DNA of 64,000 nt from contig NZ_CP025546.1 in assembly GCF_003614435.1 (NCBI RefSeq), positions 1,426,001 to 1,490,000 of the forward strand, in the 5' to 3' direction. A model generated the notes under the pieces. The model did no database searches and had not been told where the DNA came from. It worked only from the letters and a program-made list of their open reading frames with translations. This DNA is from Mycobacterium paragordonae. GTDB lineage: Bacteria; Actinomycetota; Actinomycetes; Mycobacteriales; Mycobacteriaceae. Below, piece after piece: positions 46,721 through 55,900 of the stretch. A program made the translations under genes and the position numbers. Position 1 is the first letter of the stretch. Each line of letters starts with the position of its first letter.

Positions 46721-47206
46721 CTACTCCGGACTGCTGGGCCCCGGGCCGATGTTGCGGGCCGGCCGGGTGCGCAGGTCGTGTACGTAATCCGCTGGGGCGC
46801 CGGCTATTTCGGCGGCGTCGGCCATCACGCCGATGTACTGCGCCGACGGCAGGCCGCCTTCCCAGCCGTCGAGCACATAAAGCCAGGCCAGCACCGGGTC
46901 GATGTCGGTGTCCGACGACTCCCGCTCCACCCGGCAGCGGATCTTCTTGTGCACGCCGAACTCAGAGCCCTCCCACCGATCCAGGTTCATCTCGTCGGCC
47001 GGCGTCATGTCGTACAGCACCACGAACACCCGTGAATCCGGATCCTCGACGATGGTGGCCAGTGCACCCTCCCAGCCGATGTCCTCGCCGCCGAACGTCA
47101 GCCGCCACCCCGGTAACCAGCCAGTTCCCGCCATCGGCGAGTGGGGTGCACGCTTGAGCATCTGCTCGGGATGCATGTTCGACCCATAGGCGGCGTAGAG
47201 CGGCAC
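46721..47206 (-). CDS. Gamma-glutamylcyclotransferase-like protein (Rv3304 homologue)
   Basis: A 161-residue protein with the cyclotransferase signature YAAYGSNMHPEQM near the N-terminus and the LYDMTPADEMNLDRWEG segment. The family releases 5-oxoproline from gamma-glutamyl compounds, though many bacterial members are uncharacterised. GTG 47206 is the start, with TAAGCT six bases upstream. It is divergent from lpdA, with a 57-bp repeat array between. Confidence 0.85.
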   Translation of the reverse strand: MPLYAAYGSNMHPEQMLKRAPHSPMAGTGWLPGWRLTFGGEDIGWEGALATIVEDPDSRVFVVLYDMTPADEMNLDRWEGSEFGVHKKIRCRVERESSDTDIDPVLAWLYVLDGWEGGLPSAQYIGVMADAAEIAGAPADYVHDLRTRPARNIGPGPSSPE

Positions 47207-47212
47207 GGGGAA

Positions 47213-47218
47213 AGCTTA
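47213..47218 (-). promoter_or_regulatory. -10 box of the Rv3304 homologue
   Basis: TAAGCT ends six bases before the GTG at 47206, consistent with leaderless transcription. Confidence 0.42.
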
Positions 47219-47251
47219 AACTCCGCCCGGCGAAGCGGGTCGTCAGCCGCC

Positions 47252-47409
47252 GGATCGGATTGTCCGGCTCCTCCTCACTCCGCCCTGCGGAGTGCATCGT
47301 CGCCGGACGGATCGGATTGTCCGACTCCTCCTCACTCCGCCCTGCGGAGTGCATCGTCGCCGGACGGATCGGATTGTCCGGCTCCTCCTCACTCCGCCCT
47401 GCGGAGCAA
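47252..47409. repeat. 57-bp tandem repeat, about 2.8 copies, upstream of lpdA
   Basis: Units start at 47252, 47309 and 47366 with GGATCGGATTGTCCG. Each unit contains two inverted repeats: CACTCCGC-cct-GCGGAGTG (first at 47276-47294) and GCCGGAC...GTCCGGC. The last unit is cut short, leaving CTCCGC-cct-GCGGAG at 47393-47407, at the expected -35 position of lpdA. From memory, M. tuberculosis also has a VNTR (locus 3690) between Rv3304 and lpdA. Confidence 0.88.
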
Positions 47410-47422
47410 GCAGAAGCCCGAC

Positions 47423-47428
47423 TAGGTT
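47423..47428 (+). promoter_or_regulatory. -10 box of lpdA
   Basis: TAGGTT lies exactly seven bases before the GTG of lpdA, so a leaderless mRNA is expected. Its -35 region falls in the end of the 57-bp repeat array. Confidence 0.5.
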
Positions 47429-47435
47429 ATGGGCT

Positions 47436-48851
47436 GTGGTGACCCGCATCGTGATCCTCGGCGGCGGCCCGGCCGGCTACGAAGCCGCCCTGGTGGCCGC
47501 CAACGCAAAGCCCGACGACGTCGACGTCACCATCATCGATTCCGATGGGGTCGGCGGCGCGGCCGTCCTCGACGACTGCGTGCCGTCCAAGACGTTCATC
47601 GCCTCCACCTGGCTGCGCACCGAGCTGCGCCGCGCCCCGCGGCTCGGCTTCGAGATCGACATCGACGACGCCAAGATCGACCTGCCGCAGATTCACGCCC
47701 GGGTCAGGAAACTCGCCGCCGAGCAGTCGGCAGACATCGCCGAACAACTGCGTGCGGTGGGCGTCAAGCTGGTGCACGGTCGCGGCGAACTCGTCGACCC
47801 CACCCCCGGCCTGGCCCGCCACCGCCTCAGGGCCACCGCCCCGGACGGCACCGTCACCGAGCACGACGCCGACTTCGTGCTGATCGCCACCGGAGCCAGC
47901 CCGCGCATCCTGCCGTCCGCCCAACCCGACGGCGAACGCATCCTCACCTGGCGCCAGCTCTACGGGCTCACCGAGCTGCCGGAACACCTGATCGTGGTCG
48001 GCTCCGGGGTCACCGGCGCCGAATTCGTGCACGCCTACACCGAGCTCGGAGTCCAGGTTTCGGTGGCGGCCAGCCGGGACCGGGTGCTGCCTTACGAGGA
48101 CGCCGACGCCGCTGCCGTGCTGGAAGAGTCCTTCGCCGAACGCGGCGTCAACCTGTTCAAGAACGCCCGCGCCGAGTCTGTCACCCGCACCGATGACGGC
48201 GTCCTGGTCACCATGACCGACGGCCGCACCATCGAGGGCAGCCACGCCCTGATGACCATCGGCTCGATCCCCAACACCAGCGGACTGGGTCTGGAGCGCG
48301 TCGGCATCGAATTGGGCCGCGGCGACTACCTCAAGGTGGACCGGGTCTCGCGGACCTCGGTGCCGGGCATCTACGCCGCCGGTGACTGCACCGGGCTGTT
48401 GCTGCTGGCCTCCGTCGCGGCCATGCAGGGCCGCATCGCGATGTATCACGCGCTGGGCGAGGGAGTGAACCCGATCCGGCTGCGCACGGTGGCGGCGACG
48501 GTCTTCACCCGGCCCGAGATCGCGGCCGTCGGCGTGCCGCAGTCGGCCATCGACGACGGAGAGTTCAGCGCGCGAACCATCATGTTGCCGCTGCACACCA
48601 ATGCGCGGGCGAAGATGTCGGGCCTGCGGCAGGGCTTCGTGAAGATCTTCTGCCGCAAGTCCACCGGCGTGGTGATCGGCGGCGTGGTGGTGGCCCCGAT
48701 CGCCTCGGAGCTGATTCTGCCGATCGCGGTCGCGGTGACCAACCGCATCACGGTCAACGAGCTGGCCCAGACGCTCGCCGTTTACCCGTCGTTGTCCGGC
48801 TCGATCACCGAGGCGGCGCGGCGCCTGATGGCGCACGACGATCTGGACTGA
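47436..48851 (+). CDS. lpdA: NAD(P)H quinone reductase LpdA
   Basis: A 471-residue flavin disulfide-reductase-family protein homologous to Rv3303c. FAD motif GGGPAGYEAA, NAD motif VVGSGVTGAEF and GIYAAGDCTG are clear. The active-site region reads GGAAVLDDCVPSK: only one of the two redox cysteines remains, as in M. tuberculosis LpdA, which acts as a quinone reductase and not as lipoamide dehydrogenase. GTG 47436 gives VVTRIVILGGG. It is shorter at the C-terminus than the 493-residue M. tuberculosis protein. It precedes glpD2, as in M. tuberculosis. Confidence 0.95.
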   Translation: MVTRIVILGGGPAGYEAALVAANAKPDDVDVTIIDSDGVGGAAVLDDCVPSKTFIASTWLRTELRRAPRLGFEIDIDDAKIDLPQIHARVRKLAAEQSADIAEQLRAVGVKLVHGRGELVDPTPGLARHRLRATAPDGTVTEHDADFVLIATGASPRILPSAQPDGERILTWRQLYGLTELPEHLIVVGSGVTGAEFVHAYTELGVQVSVAASRDRVLPYEDADAAAVLEESFAERGVNLFKNARAESVTRTDDGVLVTMTDGRTIEGSHALMTIGSIPNTSGLGLERVGIELGRGDYLKVDRVSRTSVPGIYAAGDCTGLLLLASVAAMQGRIAMYHALGEGVNPIRLRTVAATVFTRPEIAAVGVPQSAIDDGEFSARTIMLPLHTNARAKMSGLRQGFVKIFCRKSTGVVIGGVVVAPIASELILPIAVAVTNRITVNELAQTLAVYPSLSGSITEAARRLMAHDDLD

Positions 48852-48930
48852 AGTCCGACTCAACGAACGCCGGACGAACTAGCCTTGGTAAGCACGCCTA
48901 CCGACAAGTAACCGACGGGAGTCCTTGGTC

Positions 48931-50682
48931 GTGAGCAACCCGAGCAACGACAGCGAGCCGACCTGGTCCGAGGGGTCGCTGGGACCGCAGCAGCGCGCGC
49001 AGGCCTGGGAGCGCCTCGGCAGCGAGCAGTTCGACGTGGTGGTGATCGGCGGCGGCGTGGTGGGCTCCGGCTGCGCGCTGGACGCCGCCACCCGCGGGCT
49101 CAAGGTCGCCCTGGTCGAGGCCCGGGATCTGGCCTCCGGAACGTCCAGCCGGTCGTCGAAGATGTTCCACGGCGGCCTGCGCTACCTCGAACAGCTCGAG
49201 TTCGGCCTGGTGCGCGAGGCGCTCTACGAACGCGAGCTGTCCCTGACCACGCTGGCGCCGCATCTGGTCAAGCCGCTGCCGTTCCTGTTCCCGCTGACCA
49301 AGCGCTGGTGGGAGCGCCCCTACATCGCCGCCGGCATCTTCCTCTACGACCAGCTCGGCGGCGCCAAATCCGTTCCGGCGCAAAAGCATCTGACTCGTGC
49401 CGGTGCGCTGCGGCTGAGCCCCGGCCTCAAGCGCAGCGCCCTGATCGGCGGCATCCGCTACTACGACACCGTCGTCGACGACGCCCGCCACACCATGACC
49501 GTGGCGCGCACCGCCGCCCACTACGGCGCGGTGGTGCGGTGCTCCACGCAAGTGGTTGCGCTGCTGCGCGAGGGCGACCGGGTCACCGGCGTGCGGGTGC
49601 GCGACTCCGAGGACGGCTCGATCACCGAGGTCCGCGGCCACGTCGTCGTCAACGCGACCGGGGTGTGGACCGACGAGATCCAGGCGCTGTCCAAACAGCG
49701 CGGACGCTTCCAGGTGCGCGCCTCCAAGGGCGTGCATGTGGTGGTGCCGCGGGACCGCATCGTCAGCGACGTGGCGATGATCCTGCGCACCGAGAAGTCG
49801 GTGCTGTTCATCATCCCGTGGGGCAGCCACTGGATCATCGGGACCACCGACACCGACTGGAACCTCGACCTGGCTCACCCCGCGGCCACCAAGGCCGACA
49901 TCGACTACATCCTGACCACCGTCAACGAGGTGCTGGCCACCCCGCTGACGCACGCCGACATCGACGGCGTCTACGCCGGCCTGCGTCCGCTGCTGGCCGG
50001 GGAGAGCGACGAGACCTCCAAGCTGTCCCGCGAGCACGCGGTGGCGGTCCCCGCGGCCGGTCTGGTGGCCATCGCGGGCGGCAAATACACCACCTACCGG
50101 GTGATGGCGGCCGACGCGATCGACGCCGCGGTGCAGTTCATCCCGACCAGGGTGGCCCCGTCGATCACCGAGAAGGTGAGCCTGCTGGGCGCCGACGGCT
50201 ACTTCGCGCTGATCAACCAGGTCGAGCACGTCGGCGAGCGGGTCGGACTGCACCCCTACCGGGTCCGGCATCTGCTGGACCGCTACGGCTCGATGATGGA
50301 CGACGTGCTGGCCCTGGCGGCCGACCGCCCGGAACTGCTGAGCCCGATCAAGGACGCGCCCGGCTACCTGAAGGTGGAAGCGGTCTACGCCGCCGCGGCC
50401 GAGGGGGCGCTGCACCTCGAGGACATCCTGGCCCGGCGGATGCGCATCTCGATCGAGTACTCACACCGCGGCGTGGACTGTGCGCGCGAGGTGGCCGACC
50501 TGGTCGCCCCCGTGCTGGGCTGGAGTGCCGACGACGTCAACCGCGAGGTCGCCAACTACAAGGCGCGGGTCGAGGCCGAGGTGCTCTCCCAGGCGCAGCC
50601 CGACGACGTCTCCGCCGACGAACTCCGGGCCAGCGCCCCCGAGGCGCGCGCCGAGATCCTGGAGCCGGTGCCGCTCAACTGA
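48931..50682 (+). CDS. glpD2: Glycerol-3-phosphate dehydrogenase, FAD-dependent
   Basis: A 583-residue homologue of Rv3302c. It oxidises sn-glycerol-3-phosphate to dihydroxyacetone phosphate at the membrane and passes electrons to quinone. The FAD fold VVVIGGGVVGSGCALDAATRG, GTSSRSSKMFHGGLRYLEQ and the late REHAVAVPAAGLVAIAGGKYT segments are typical. GTG 48931 (VSNP) matches the M. tuberculosis start; a TTG at 48925 is in frame. With lpdA it forms a respiratory quinone-reducing pair. The H37Rv neighbour phoY1 is absent. Confidence 0.95.
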   Translation: MSNPSNDSEPTWSEGSLGPQQRAQAWERLGSEQFDVVVIGGGVVGSGCALDAATRGLKVALVEARDLASGTSSRSSKMFHGGLRYLEQLEFGLVREALYERELSLTTLAPHLVKPLPFLFPLTKRWWERPYIAAGIFLYDQLGGAKSVPAQKHLTRAGALRLSPGLKRSALIGGIRYYDTVVDDARHTMTVARTAAHYGAVVRCSTQVVALLREGDRVTGVRVRDSEDGSITEVRGHVVVNATGVWTDEIQALSKQRGRFQVRASKGVHVVVPRDRIVSDVAMILRTEKSVLFIIPWGSHWIIGTTDTDWNLDLAHPAATKADIDYILTTVNEVLATPLTHADIDGVYAGLRPLLAGESDETSKLSREHAVAVPAAGLVAIAGGKYTTYRVMAADAIDAAVQFIPTRVAPSITEKVSLLGADGYFALINQVEHVGERVGLHPYRVRHLLDRYGSMMDDVLALAADRPELLSPIKDAPGYLKVEAVYAAAAEGALHLEDILARRMRISIEYSHRGVDCAREVADLVAPVLGWSADDVNREVANYKARVEAEVLSQAQPDDVSADELRASAPEARAEILEPVPLN

Positions 50683-50731
50683 GGACTCACGTCCCTAGCC
50701 AGGTGTCGGTGGCCCGGGTGAGCATGAGGGC

Positions 50732-52261
50732 GTGAAAAAACGCTCCATGAGTGCGCTGTTGGGAACGGGAGTGGCCGGCCTGGCGGGCTGGGACCTCTGG
50801 CAGCGCCGGCACACCATCCTGCGCAACTATCCGATCGTCGGTCATCTGCGCTTCATCCTGGAGGCGGTCGGGCCGGAGCTGCGCCAGTACATCGTCACGG
50901 ACAACAACGCGGAGAAGCCGTTCAGCCGCGACCAACGGCGTTGGGTGTACACCTCGTCGAAGATGAGCGACCGCTATTTCGGCTTCGGCACCGACAACGA
51001 CCTGGAACGCGCGCACAACTACCCGATCATCAAGCATGCGGCGTTTCCGGTGTCGGCCCCGGACGGCGACCCCGGTCACCCCGACCCGAAGGTACCGCTG
51101 CCGGCCGGCAAGGTGCTCGGCGGAGCGCGCAAGCGCGCCAAGGCATTTCGGCCACCATCGTTGGTCAACGTCTCGGGGATGAGCTTCGGCGCGCTGGGCG
51201 GAGCCGCGATCACCGCGCTGAACCAGGGCGTCGCGATGGCCGGCGCGATGCAGAGCACCGGTGAAGGCGGGGTGTCGCCGTACCACCTCAGCGGCGGCGA
51301 CCTGGTCTGGCAGATCGGCACCGGCTATTTCGGCTGCCGCAACGACGACGGCACCTTCAGCCTGCCCCGCCTGGTCGACCAGGTGGTCGCCACGCCGTCG
51401 ATCCGGGCCATCGAGATCAAGCTCAGCCAGGGCGCCAAACCCGGCCTGGGCGGCATGCTGCCCGGCGCCAAGGTCACCGAGGAGATCGCCAAGATCCGGG
51501 GCATCCCGGTGGGCGTGGACTGCAAGAGCCCGGCCGGGCATTCGGCCTTCCACGACGTCGACGGCCTGCTGGACTTCGTAGAGACGATCGCCGACGAGAC
51601 CGGGCTGCCGGTCGGCATCAAGGCAGCGGTCGGCGAAGACGCGTTTTGGCCGGAGCTGGCCGCGCGGATGGCCCGCACCGGCCGGGGCGTCGACTTCGTG
51701 ACCGTCGACGGGGGCGAGGGCGGCACCGGAGCGGCGCCGCTGGTGTTCAGCGACCACGTCGCGCTGCCGTTCAAGTGGGCGTTCCCGCGCGTGTACCGCG
51801 CCTTCGCCGAGCAGGGTCTGCAGCACGACGTGGTGTTCATCGGGTCGGGCAAGCTCGGTATCCCGGAGAACGCGCTGCTGGCCCTGGCGCTGGGCTGCGA
51901 CATGATCAACGTCGGCCGCACCGCGATGTTCGCCATCGGCTGTATTCAGGCCCAGCGCTGCCACACCGGCCGCTGCCCGACCGGCGTCGCGACGCAGTCG
52001 GCCTGGCTGCAGCACGGGCTGGACCCAGCGCTGAAGTCGGTGCGCTGCGCCAACTATCTGGCCACCCTGCGCTTCGAGCTGCTGTGCCTGGCGCGGGCCT
52101 GCGGACACGTGCACCCCGTCCTGGTTCCGCTGAACGCCATCGAGGTGCTCGACATCGACCTGCAGTCGACGCGGGCCGAGGAGTTGTTCGACTACAAGCC
52201 GGACTGGGGACTGCCGGGTCCGCGCGACGTCGAGGCGCTGACAGCCGCGATGGCGCCCTAG
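50732..52261 (+). CDS. FMN-binding glutamate-synthase-family protein
   Basis: A 509-residue protein similar to the FMN/iron-sulfur half of glutamate synthase (GltB family, domain 2) without the amidotransferase part. There is a short N-terminal hydrophobic segment (about residues 8-22). Core motifs include NVSGMSFGALGGAAI, STGEGGVSPYH, IEIKLSQGAKPGLGGMLPG and FVTVDGGEGGTGAAP. The cysteine cluster around RCHTGRCPTG could bind a 3Fe-4S cluster. GTG 50732 is the likely start; ATG 50747 is an alternative. It takes the place of phoY1 relative to H37Rv. The reaction is unknown. Confidence 0.88.
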   Translation: MKKRSMSALLGTGVAGLAGWDLWQRRHTILRNYPIVGHLRFILEAVGPELRQYIVTDNNAEKPFSRDQRRWVYTSSKMSDRYFGFGTDNDLERAHNYPIIKHAAFPVSAPDGDPGHPDPKVPLPAGKVLGGARKRAKAFRPPSLVNVSGMSFGALGGAAITALNQGVAMAGAMQSTGEGGVSPYHLSGGDLVWQIGTGYFGCRNDDGTFSLPRLVDQVVATPSIRAIEIKLSQGAKPGLGGMLPGAKVTEEIAKIRGIPVGVDCKSPAGHSAFHDVDGLLDFVETIADETGLPVGIKAAVGEDAFWPELAARMARTGRGVDFVTVDGGEGGTGAAPLVFSDHVALPFKWAFPRVYRAFAEQGLQHDVVFIGSGKLGIPENALLALALGCDMINVGRTAMFAIGCIQAQRCHTGRCPTGVATQSAWLQHGLDPALKSVRCANYLATLRFELLCLARACGHVHPVLVPLNAIEVLDIDLQSTRAEELFDYKPDWGLPGPRDVEALTAAMAP

Positions 52262-52869
52262 TACGCCGACGCTGCACGCAACTCCATCAACCGGCCGCGC
52301 ACGATGTGCTCGACCAGAATCGGAACGAACGTCTGCACCGGCGCATCGACGAACTGTTGAGCCGCGTCTTCGCACCACTGCCTGATCCGCGGGCGCAGCG
52401 CCGCCGTGCGTTGCTGGTCGCCGCGGCCTTCGTGCTGGGCCAGCTTTTCGGCCACGTCGTCCACCGATCGCGCGACCAGGGACCGGCTCGCGGCGTTGAC
52501 GTCTTCGTCGGTGCCCGAGCGGGCTTCCTGCAAAGCCTGCGCACCGCTCTGGTCGGTGGAGTCGGGCGGGATGACCTGCAGGCTCAGGTGGTGCCCGTCC
52601 TGCCCGATCAGGATGATGCTGGCCGGCTCGTCGCCGCTGAAGGCCAGCAGTTCGATGGTGCGTCCACCGACCTCGAGTACCGGGGGAGCGCTGTCCCAGC
52701 TGGTGCGGTGGTAGCCCACCATGGCGATCGGCCCCAGTTCGTCGGCCAACGACGTAATAAGGTCGGGCAGTTCGTCGACCAGTCGCCTGGAACGCGGCCA
52801 CCAGGCCCCGTCGACGTGTTCAGTGATTGGCCGAAAAGGCTTGATTTCCAACCGGGTTGGGCGTTGCAT
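52258..52869 (-). CDS. DUF5994 family protein
   Basis: A 203-residue protein matching the DUF5994 pattern: RLEIKPF near the N-terminus, GAWWPRSRRLVDELPDLITSL, then GYHRTSWD. It is probably soluble and its function is unknown. ATG 52869 is preferred because TACCGT lies six bases upstream; the preceding GTG 52872 is in frame. The stop overlaps the stop of the convergent glutamate-synthase-like gene in a CTAG. Confidence 0.8.
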   Translation of the reverse strand: MQRPTRLEIKPFRPITEHVDGAWWPRSRRLVDELPDLITSLADELGPIAMVGYHRTSWDSAPPVLEVGGRTIELLAFSGDEPASIILIGQDGHHLSLQVIPPDSTDQSGAQALQEARSGTDEDVNAASRSLVARSVDDVAEKLAQHEGRGDQQRTAALRPRIRQWCEDAAQQFVDAPVQTFVPILVEHIVRGRLMELRAASAY

Positions 52870-52875
52870 CACACT

Positions 52876-52881
52876 ACGGTA
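52876..52881 (-). promoter_or_regulatory. -10 box of the DUF5994 gene
   Basis: TACCGT ends six bases before the ATG at 52869, again indicating leaderless transcription. Confidence 0.42.
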
Positions 52882-52936
52882 CGGTCGTCTCGAACAGCTC
52901 GCGAGCTCACCGGCCCAACAGCGGGCGAACTTTCGG

Positions 52937-55900
52937 TTAAGCCGGCGCGAAATCGTTGACGCGGCTGATCATCTGGTGAGCGCCGTGCGACGCACGAGCC
53001 AACAGATCGGGCGCGATCACCGCCACCAGGCAGGCCGCCGCGGCGGCCAGCAGCGCCTGACCCCACCCCAGTGGACCGACCGGCGTGCATCCGAACAGCT
53101 GGCTCAGGCCCGGGGTGGACACCACCACCGCCAGCACCACCAGGGAGCCACCGGCGGTGGCCACCACCAGCCCGCTGCGTGAATCGACCAGCGTCTGCAA
53201 CAGCTGGGTGGCCACCAGTCCGATCAACGCCACCGTCGCCGCCCGTCGGCGGGTGCCGGTGGCGCGGCCCAGCGCCCACGCCACCAGGGCGCCGATCGTG
53301 GTGGCGACGCCGCGGATGCCGATGGCGCGCCACATCGTCGACTCGTCGCGATCGACCTCCCCGTTGTGGTTCTGCGGACTGACCGCGAGAGCCGCGGCTG
53401 GCAGCGCATCGGTCAGCATGTTGACCAGGAGCATCTGGCGGGCATTGAGCACCGAACGGCCGGTCAGCAGGGTGGTGATCAACGCGAAGCACAACTCGCC
53501 GGTGTTGCCGCCGAGCAGCACCGACACCGCCGAGTGCACCCGCCGCCACAACTGCTGGCCCTCATCGAGGGCGTCGAGCAGCGCTTCGATCCGCCCGTCG
53601 AGCAGCACCATGTCGGCGGCGGTGCGGGCCGCGTCGCTGCCGCGTGCCGCCATCCCGATCCCGACGCTGGCCGCCCGGATCGCGGCGGCATCGTTGACGC
53701 CGTCCCCGACCATCGCCGTGACCAGACCGGCCCGCTCCAGCGTCTGGACCACTTCCACCTTGTGCTCCGGCGACATGCGGGCGAACACCAGCCTGGACTG
53801 CACCGCCGCCGTGCGCTGGTCGGAATGCAGTGCCTCCCAGTCGCTGCCGGTGATGACTTGTCCCGCAGTGACTTTCATGCCCAGGTCGCGGGCGATCGCG
53901 GTCGCGGTGGCGGGATGATCGCCGGTGATCAAGCGGACCCCGATGTCGCGCCGGGCAAGCTCGGTGAGCACGGCCTGCGCCAGCGGCCGCGGTGTGTCGG
54001 CGAGCCCGAGCAGCCCGACCGCGGTGAGTTCGGCGCCGCAGAGGCTTTCCAGCAGATCCGGGTCCTGCGCGGCGGCCGCGGCCTGGTCGGGGGTGAGGCG
54101 ACGCTCGGCCACCGCCAGTACCCGGAAGCCGGCACCGGCCATCTCGTCGATCTCCCGTGCCAACAGTCCATCGCGGTGGGTCAGCGCCGACACGAGCACT
54201 TCCGGTGACCCTTTGATGGTCAGCCGGGTGCCGACGAGCGCGGCCGCGTACGGGCGACCGGATTGGAACGGCAGGAACGCGTCCCGGGTCGGGCGCGGGC
54301 GGGGTTGCGAACCGTCGGCCGCGCGGACGATCGCGTCGTCGGTGGCGTGTTCGACCCGGTGCGCGTGCCTGGAATACGTGGTGCTCAGCGCGGCGTCGAG
54401 AACCTGTTCGGCGTCGAAGCCTTCCGACGGGCGCACCGCTTGCACCGTCAACCGGTTCTCGCTCAACGTGCCGGTCTTGTCGAAGCAGACCACGTTCAAC
54501 CGGGCCAGCGCCTCGACCGAATGAGCGTTGCGGATCAGCACCGACTCGCCGGTGAGCCGGCGCGCGGCGGCCAGCTGGGCCAGCGTCACCACCAGGGTCA
54601 AACCCTCGGGAATGGCTGCCACCATCAACGTGACCGCACCGGCCACCGCCTCACGCAACGGGGTTCCCCGGGCCACGCTCAGCAGTCCGACCAGCGCCCC
54701 GCCTCCGACACTGAACGGCAACGCGCGCCGGGTGATTCGGCTCAACTGCCGCTGCAGCCCGATCTCCCGGGACTTTCGCGGCGTCATCGCCAGCGCCCGG
54801 CGCATCTCGGTCCGCGAACCGACGGTGGTCACCACGGCCACCGCGGTGCCCGCGACCATCGTGGTGCCGGCGTAGAGCATGCAGGCCCGTTCGGCCAGCG
54901 GCGCGCCCGGTGTCGCCGCGGTCTCCTTGGGCACTGGCAGCGACTCGCCGGTCAGCGTCGATTCGTCGACTTCCACGCTGAAGGCGTGCAGCAGCCGCGC
55001 GTCGGCGGGCACGACCTCCCCGGCACGGACTTCGATGATGTCGCCCGGACGCAACCGCTTGGCGGGCACCTTCTCGCGGCGCCGTTCGTCGAGCGGGCCC
55101 ACCCGCCGCCGCGCTGCTGGATCCTGCACCGCCAGCAGGCGATTGAGGATGCGTTGGGCGCGCAGCTGCTGCTCGGCCGACAATGCCGCGTTGAGCAGCA
55201 ACACATTACCCACCAGGAAGGCGTCCAGCGGTGAGCCGAGCAGTGCGCTGGCCGCCGCGCCGGTGGCCAGCAGCGGGGTGATGGGATCCGACAGGTCATT
55301 GCGCATCTCGTCGGTGAAATCGCGGACGAGTTGCCACGACCTCGTCGTCGCGCCGTGCAGCACCCGCACCGGCAACGCGTGTCGCCACCCGCTGAGCGCC
55401 GCTTCGGCGTCCTGGTCGGGCGGGCGTGGCAGCAGCCGCTGCACCTCGTGCGCCGGTAGGCCGTGCCAGTCGTGGCCGGACTCCGGCTCGGGCACTGAAC
55501 TACCGAAAACCTTTGCACCGGAACGTAACCCGAACCACAGGCTGGCCGCCATACCGAGGTTGACCGATACCGAACTGCGCCCCGGCACGCCCGGGATCAG
55601 CATCAGTGCCCCGACGGCCGAGGCCGACGCCGACAGCCGGATGGCGTTTTCGGTGGCGCCCCGGGCGGCGGGCAACGCATGCAGCATCCGCCACGCGCCG
55701 GTGAGGTCGGCGACGACGACGTCGGCACCCCAGGGGGGCGGGTGGCCTCGCCGCAGCACGCCGATCGTGACGTCGGAGTCGTGGGCGGCCCGCATCGCCG
55801 ACGTGGTGAGCAGTGCCACGGTGGCGCCGCCGGCTTTCAGATCCGCCACGGCGGCCGCCAGCGCGTCGTCGACCGACCCTTCCAACGGATAGAGATGGTC

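Noticed and set aside
46208..47409. CRISPR-like appearance of repeats
   Set aside because: Units are contiguous tandem copies with no unique spacers and no cas genes nearby.
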